NCBI GenBank assembly: GCA_966211765.1
Contig: CBIHOV010000023.1
Span: 62,001-126,000, forward strand
DNA from: Paraflavitalea sp966211765
GTDB lineage: Bacteria; Bacteroidota; Bacteroidia; Chitinophagales; Chitinophagaceae
Reading direction: 5' to 3'
DNA length: 64,000 nt
Positions within the stretch are counted from its first letter, which is position 1, and each line of letters begins with the position of its first letter. Below the pieces are notes generated by a model. It was not told where the DNA came from and did no database searches. It was given only the letters and a program-made list of their open reading frames with translations. The position numbers and the translations under genes were made by a program. Below, one piece after another: positions 60,673-64,000 of the stretch.

Positions 60673-63357
60673 TTACAGATTGAAAGTGGCCCTGAGTACG
60701 GCCATCCTACCCCTGATCTGGTAACGGACGGCAGAGAATAAATTGCTGCTTACCCTGTACAATTCGTACGTATTTACATTACCGATATTGGTAAGATCGA
60801 ACTCGAAGTCCGTGCGCCAGGGTTTGTGCTTATAGCGCAGGTTGAGATCCATAAACAGGTAGCTGACGGTGGAGACCTGCGGCTGCCGGCTATGGAGATG
60901 ACGGGCAGTGAAGTTCATAAATACGCTCCTGAGGGGGGTGATACCCAACACTATGTTCTGATCGATCCTGTTCATCCGATTGCTGATGTTTTTTGTGGCT
61001 GTGACCAGGTCGCGCTGGCGACTGTTGCTCCAACCGGAAACGCCTTTGTAACGCAGGCTGAACTTACCAAAGGGTTTGCTTTCAATGTTTGCCTGCAGCG
61101 ATGTAGTATTGTTGTCGTAGGGTAGGAACTGATCGTTGATGAACTGATTGTAACGTCCTTGGGAGAAAGTTCCCTTTACCGATACAGTACTTTTGAGGAC
61201 AAAGATGTATTTGCTGATGCCTGCGTTGGCCGAGAAGCCGCTCTGATCATTCTCATAAGGCAGCAGGATGCTGCGCTGGATATTGTCGGTGACGATCGAA
61301 GCATAGAGGCTGTTCACCGTGGTCTTTGTGTAGGCAACACCAGCATTGATGAAGAGCATGATGATGGCGCGTTGGAAGCTGTAGTTGAGACTGGCATTGG
61401 ACATGGAACGTTCCTGCAATCCGGCATCATTGGCCTGCAGGGAGCGATAGTTGGTAAGGATGGCGCCCCGGTACACGCCGGAAATATTACCCGTATTGTT
61501 GTTGTACCGGTAACTGAATTGGAGGTGATCTTCTACATTGATCCGGTACTTTACCCAGCCCGTTGGATTGATGAAGAACTGGCGGTCGCGGTTGTCGAGC
61601 GCATAGTCGGATTGGCGATAGCGGATGCCCTGCCAGGTGAAGGGTACAAAAAGACTGGCAGTGAAGCGCCCTTTGCTGAGTGAATATTTTGCGGAAGCCT
61701 GGAGGGCGTTGCGCCGCCAACGGAGATCATTACCCGCATCTCCTTCATAGCCTTTGATGCTACCATTGTCCTGTACAAGTTCCAGATCGGAGTGGAGGGT
61801 TTGCTGCTCACTGGAGAATCCTACTGTATATTCCTGGTTGATCCACCTGGTATTGGAAGGAATGAGGTAACCCAGTGATGCTTCGTTGTACCACGTGGGC
61901 ATGCGAACCTGCTGAACGATGGCTGCATAGGGCAGGCTATCGTTGAGTATATCCCTGTGCAAGCCCTGACCGACGAACAAACGCTGTGGATTGGTAGCAA
62001 AGCTGGTGTACAGGTGGATATCCCACATGTTCCTGCTTTTGGAGAAAGGCTTACAATCGAAATCGTTGGAGAAGGACTGCTGCCGGTTGCGCAATTGCTG
62101 TCCAAAGTTGAGGGTATTGCTTTGCAACTGACTGCCGTTGTAGTCTCCCTTGAGCTGAACGTCGGTCTTATTGCGGATATAGTATTTGTTGGTATTGGCC
62201 ATGACGGTGAAAGCACCGTTGATGAACCAGGGCTTGCGCAGGGCGTCCTGCTTTTCGCGGTATACGATGGTGTCGCCAGCCAGGTATTGCTCCACGATGC
62301 TGTTGTAATCGAAGGTCTGCCGGTCGCTAAAGCCCTGAACGTTGGTGCGGAACTGGACGCCTTTTTTGTTGTTGACGAGATGGTTGAGATTGATGAGGCC
62401 CGACCTGTTGAAATAGTAGTTGCGGCGCGGCAGATCGGGGTTGGGTACCGTGCCGCCCGACAGCAGGTTGGAGGGTGTGGCCCCACCTCCTGATGATGAA
62501 AATACATCCGAACCCAACTGCTCATAATCACTTTGGTAATCGACGCCGCTGTTGTTGGACTTTGCGGAGTTGATCATCTTCATGCGCTTGTTGAGGAGGA
62601 TCGTATTGAGGGCCGCATCATATAGTTTTGGCCAGCCACCGGCCAGCATGGCCTGACCGGTGAGGGTCAGGCTGTTCTCATCTTTCAATACCAGGTTGAT
62701 GGCGACGGCATCGGAGGTTGTTTTATCCTGCAAGACCTTAATAGGCTGGTGATTCTTGATGACATCGACACTCTGAATAAGTTCTTTATTGATGACTTTG
62801 GTAGCTAATCCATAGCGCCCTGCCATGAGGTCGTCGCCATGGATGTAAAGGTTGGAGACCTGTTGGCCATTGTAATATATCTTGCCATCGTCGCCCACTT
62901 CTAGGCCTGGCAGCCTGCGGATCACATCGCCGATACTGCGGTCTTCTTCCTGGGCGAAGGAGCGCACATTGTAACTAATAGTATCGCCTTTGTTGGAGAT
63001 AATGGGCCTGTTCTTAACCTGTACTTCGGGCAAGAGGAAGGCCTGCGCTTCGAGTTGTAGCTCATAAGCGTATTTACCTTCCTGCAAGGGTGTCAGCAGT
63101 CTTTTATAACCTAGGTGAGTGACTTCAAGCGATAGCCCCGTGAGGTGAGCGGTATCAGGCAATGGTAGCAGGAAGCTTCCTTTGTCATTACTGATGGCAT
63201 AATGCACGATAAGTCCCTGCTTGTTCCTGAGCGATACGCTCGCCTGGGGCAAGGGTTTCCCACCCGGGCCTTTGAGGTGACCGGTAAGCTGTTTTACCTG
63301 CGCCAACAGGGGCGCCTGTAGCCACAAGGCTACGAGGCACCACAATAGGGTTTTCAT
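60673..63357 (-). CDS. TonB-receptor-like outer-membrane beta-barrel protein (GLPGLI partner)
   Basis: 894 aa with a signal peptide (to LLAQ, residue 19), a carboxypeptidase-like regulatory domain (GHLKGPGGKPLPQASVSLRNKQG, about 23-110) and a plug-type segment (VQVKNRPIISNKGDTISYNV, DVIRRLPGLEVGDDGKIYYNGQQV, IHGDDLMAGRYG), then a barrel ending with VLRATFNL. The plug lacks the VRG and TonB box regions of true SusC proteins. It follows the GLPGLI gene by 3 bp, an arrangement common in Bacteroidota; its cargo is unknown. It is convergent with the M56 gene with 11 bp between them. Confidence 0.85.
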   Translation of the reverse strand: MKTLLWCLVALWLQAPLLAQVKQLTGHLKGPGGKPLPQASVSLRNKQGLIVHYAISNDKGSFLLPLPDTAHLTGLSLEVTHLGYKRLLTPLQEGKYAYELQLEAQAFLLPEVQVKNRPIISNKGDTISYNVRSFAQEEDRSIGDVIRRLPGLEVGDDGKIYYNGQQVSNLYIHGDDLMAGRYGLATKVINKELIQSVDVIKNHQPIKVLQDKTTSDAVAINLVLKDENSLTLTGQAMLAGGWPKLYDAALNTILLNKRMKMINSAKSNNSGVDYQSDYEQLGSDVFSSSGGGATPSNLLSGGTVPNPDLPRRNYYFNRSGLINLNHLVNNKKGVQFRTNVQGFSDRQTFDYNSIVEQYLAGDTIVYREKQDALRKPWFINGAFTVMANTNKYYIRNKTDVQLKGDYNGSQLQSNTLNFGQQLRNRQQSFSNDFDCKPFSKSRNMWDIHLYTSFATNPQRLFVGQGLHRDILNDSLPYAAIVQQVRMPTWYNEASLGYLIPSNTRWINQEYTVGFSSEQQTLHSDLELVQDNGSIKGYEGDAGNDLRWRRNALQASAKYSLSKGRFTASLFVPFTWQGIRYRQSDYALDNRDRQFFINPTGWVKYRINVEDHLQFSYRYNNNTGNISGVYRGAILTNYRSLQANDAGLQERSMSNASLNYSFQRAIIMLFINAGVAYTKTTVNSLYASIVTDNIQRSILLPYENDQSGFSANAGISKYIFVLKSTVSVKGTFSQGRYNQFINDQFLPYDNNTTSLQANIESKPFGKFSLRYKGVSGWSNSRQRDLVTATKNISNRMNRIDQNIVLGITPLRSVFMNFTARHLHSRQPQVSTVSYLFMDLNLRYKHKPWRTDFEFDLTNIGNVNTYELYRVSSNLFSAVRYQIRGRMAVLRATFNL

Positions 63358-63360
63358 GAA

Positions 63361-64000
63361 TTACTTCAATTCAAGGGGGTTGTTGTTCGAATTCCTCGCT
63401 TTCCTTTTCTTCTCGATGAGTTCCTGGGCTTCTTCGCCACGCACGGTCTTTCCGGAAGGCAGACGGTAAGCCAATGCAGGGGCAGGAGCGCCGGCAGGCA
63501 GTTGTGCCTGCATGGTAGCAACGGGGTTTTCATCGAAGGCCTCACGCACACGGTTAAGGGCTTTCTGGTTGGTGGTAATGAGCCGGGTTTTGTTGGATGT
63601 GGTGACCTGTCCGGAATCAGCTTTGGTGAAGGCAGAAAATGTGAAAGCTACATCGCCGGTAGCATCTTTACCTTCAAGGATCAGTCCGGGCAGGCCATTC
63701 AGCTTCCAGGGGCCGTTACGGAAAGGCAGGTCGGGGGTAAACCACACGGTGTAGGTACGGCCGGCATACGTGCCGGTAGCCTGCTGGCATTTGAAGTCGC
63801 CGATGGTTTTGGTATCGGTACCTACTTTCCAGTTGATGACAGGCAGTTTGTCTTCGACGAGGTAATCGTTCATAGCGATATGCGTGCAGGTCTTGAACGT
63901 TCCGGCAGAAGGATACTGAAATAATTCCCCTTCGCTGATACCGGGAGCGCTGACGACGGCCATGGGCATACCGGCTACGGTGATCGTAGGTCCGCCGCTG
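63361..64000 (-). CDS. GLPGLI-family protein (5' end beyond the window)
   Basis: The frame stays open from the stop at 63361 to the right edge, so only the C-terminal 213 or so residues are seen; the first Met in the window (63969) is internal, since upstream codons continue (SGGPTITVAG). The family signature is plain: PVINWKVGTDTKTIGDFKCQQATG, YTVWFTPDLPFRNGPWKLNGLPGLILEGKD. The tail is Lys/Arg/Asn-rich. GLPGLI proteins are periplasmic, of unknown function, usually paired with a TonB-type barrel as here (3 bp gap). Confidence 0.9.
   Translation of the reverse strand, partial: SGGPTITVAGMPMAVVSAPGISEGELFQYPSAGTFKTCTHIAMNDYLVEDKLPVINWKVGTDTKTIGDFKCQQATGTYAGRTYTVWFTPDLPFRNGPWKLNGLPGLILEGKDATGDVAFTFSAFTKADSGQVTTSNKTRLITTNQKALNRVREAFDENPVATMQAQLPAGAPAPALAYRLPSGKTVRGEEAQELIEKKRKARNSNNNPLELK

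Noticed and set aside
1..64000. tRNA, rRNA, CRISPR array, insertion sequence or phage genes
   Set aside because: I looked for cloverleaf-like sequences, regularly spaced repeats, transposase or integrase motifs and terminal inverted repeats and saw none that hold up.

Overview
The window reads as a chromosomal segment of a Bacteroidota bacterium, most likely of the Chitinophagaceae type (inference from gene content, not from a marker gene). Supporting signs are type IX secretion tails of both the short type A and the CHU_C-like type B kind, a SusC/SusD pair, a one-protein hybrid two-component regulator with reporter propellers and an AraC-type output, TonB receptors with carboxypeptidase-like plug extensions, GLPGLI and BlaI/M56 genes, and several TAnnTTTG-type -7 promoter elements. 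There are no tRNA or rRNA genes, insertion sequences, CRISPR arrays or phage genes. Coding density is high and all 38 genes look intact except the last, which runs off the right edge.

Left part (1-15.9 kb): a secreted tandem-repeat protein; a soluble hybrid histidine kinase with an aromatic-sensor-like XylR_N/V4R input; a LytTR response regulator and its LytS-type partner with a fused solute-binding domain; a flavin monooxygenase; a small secreted protein; a zinc-protease-like lipoprotein; a large secreted M14 carboxypeptidase; a small cytochrome c; a DUF1772 membrane protein. Strong hairpin terminators separate several of these.

16-24.4 kb: a minus-strand operon of a di-haem peroxidase with an imelysin-like N-terminal region, two tandem purple-acid-phosphatase-like enzymes and a TonB receptor, a plausible scavenging unit for phosphate esters. 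24.6-30.5 kb: a TPR/LuxR-like regulator, an acetyltransferase, a Tat-exported Nif3-like protein and a large type B secreted protein.

30.5-57.6 kb is the most interesting part. On the minus strand 13 genes run in one direction: PSD1-type multidomain cytochrome (DUF1549/DUF1553), DUF1501 protein, six-bladed propeller protein, membrane cytochrome with leucine-rich repeats, SusC, SusD, heparinase-II/III-like lyase, GH88 unsaturated glucuronyl hydrolase, mannose-6-phosphate isomerase with an extra N-terminal domain, sugar porter, penicillin-acylase-like hydrolase, glycosylasparaginase and CutC. The hybrid sensor/AraC regulator is divergent from the first gene. The two gaps of more than 100 bp on this strand (upstream of the PSD1 gene and upstream of susC) carry the same architecture: two 17-bp direct repeats with a 22-bp period, then a -7-like element 22-23 bp further on. 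This suggests that the Planctomycetes-style cytochrome cassette and the Sus-type polysaccharide locus form one regulon under the hybrid regulator. A strong hairpin between susD and the lyase gene probably tunes expression down the operon. The substrate is not readable from sequence; lyase plus GH88 imply an acidic, uronate-containing glycan, and the isomerase hints at mannose.

Right end (57.6-64 kb): Ogt DNA repair protein overlapping a small caspase-fold-like protein, a BlaI/M56 signalling pair with a palindromic operator candidate, and a convergent GLPGLI/TonB-receptor pair.
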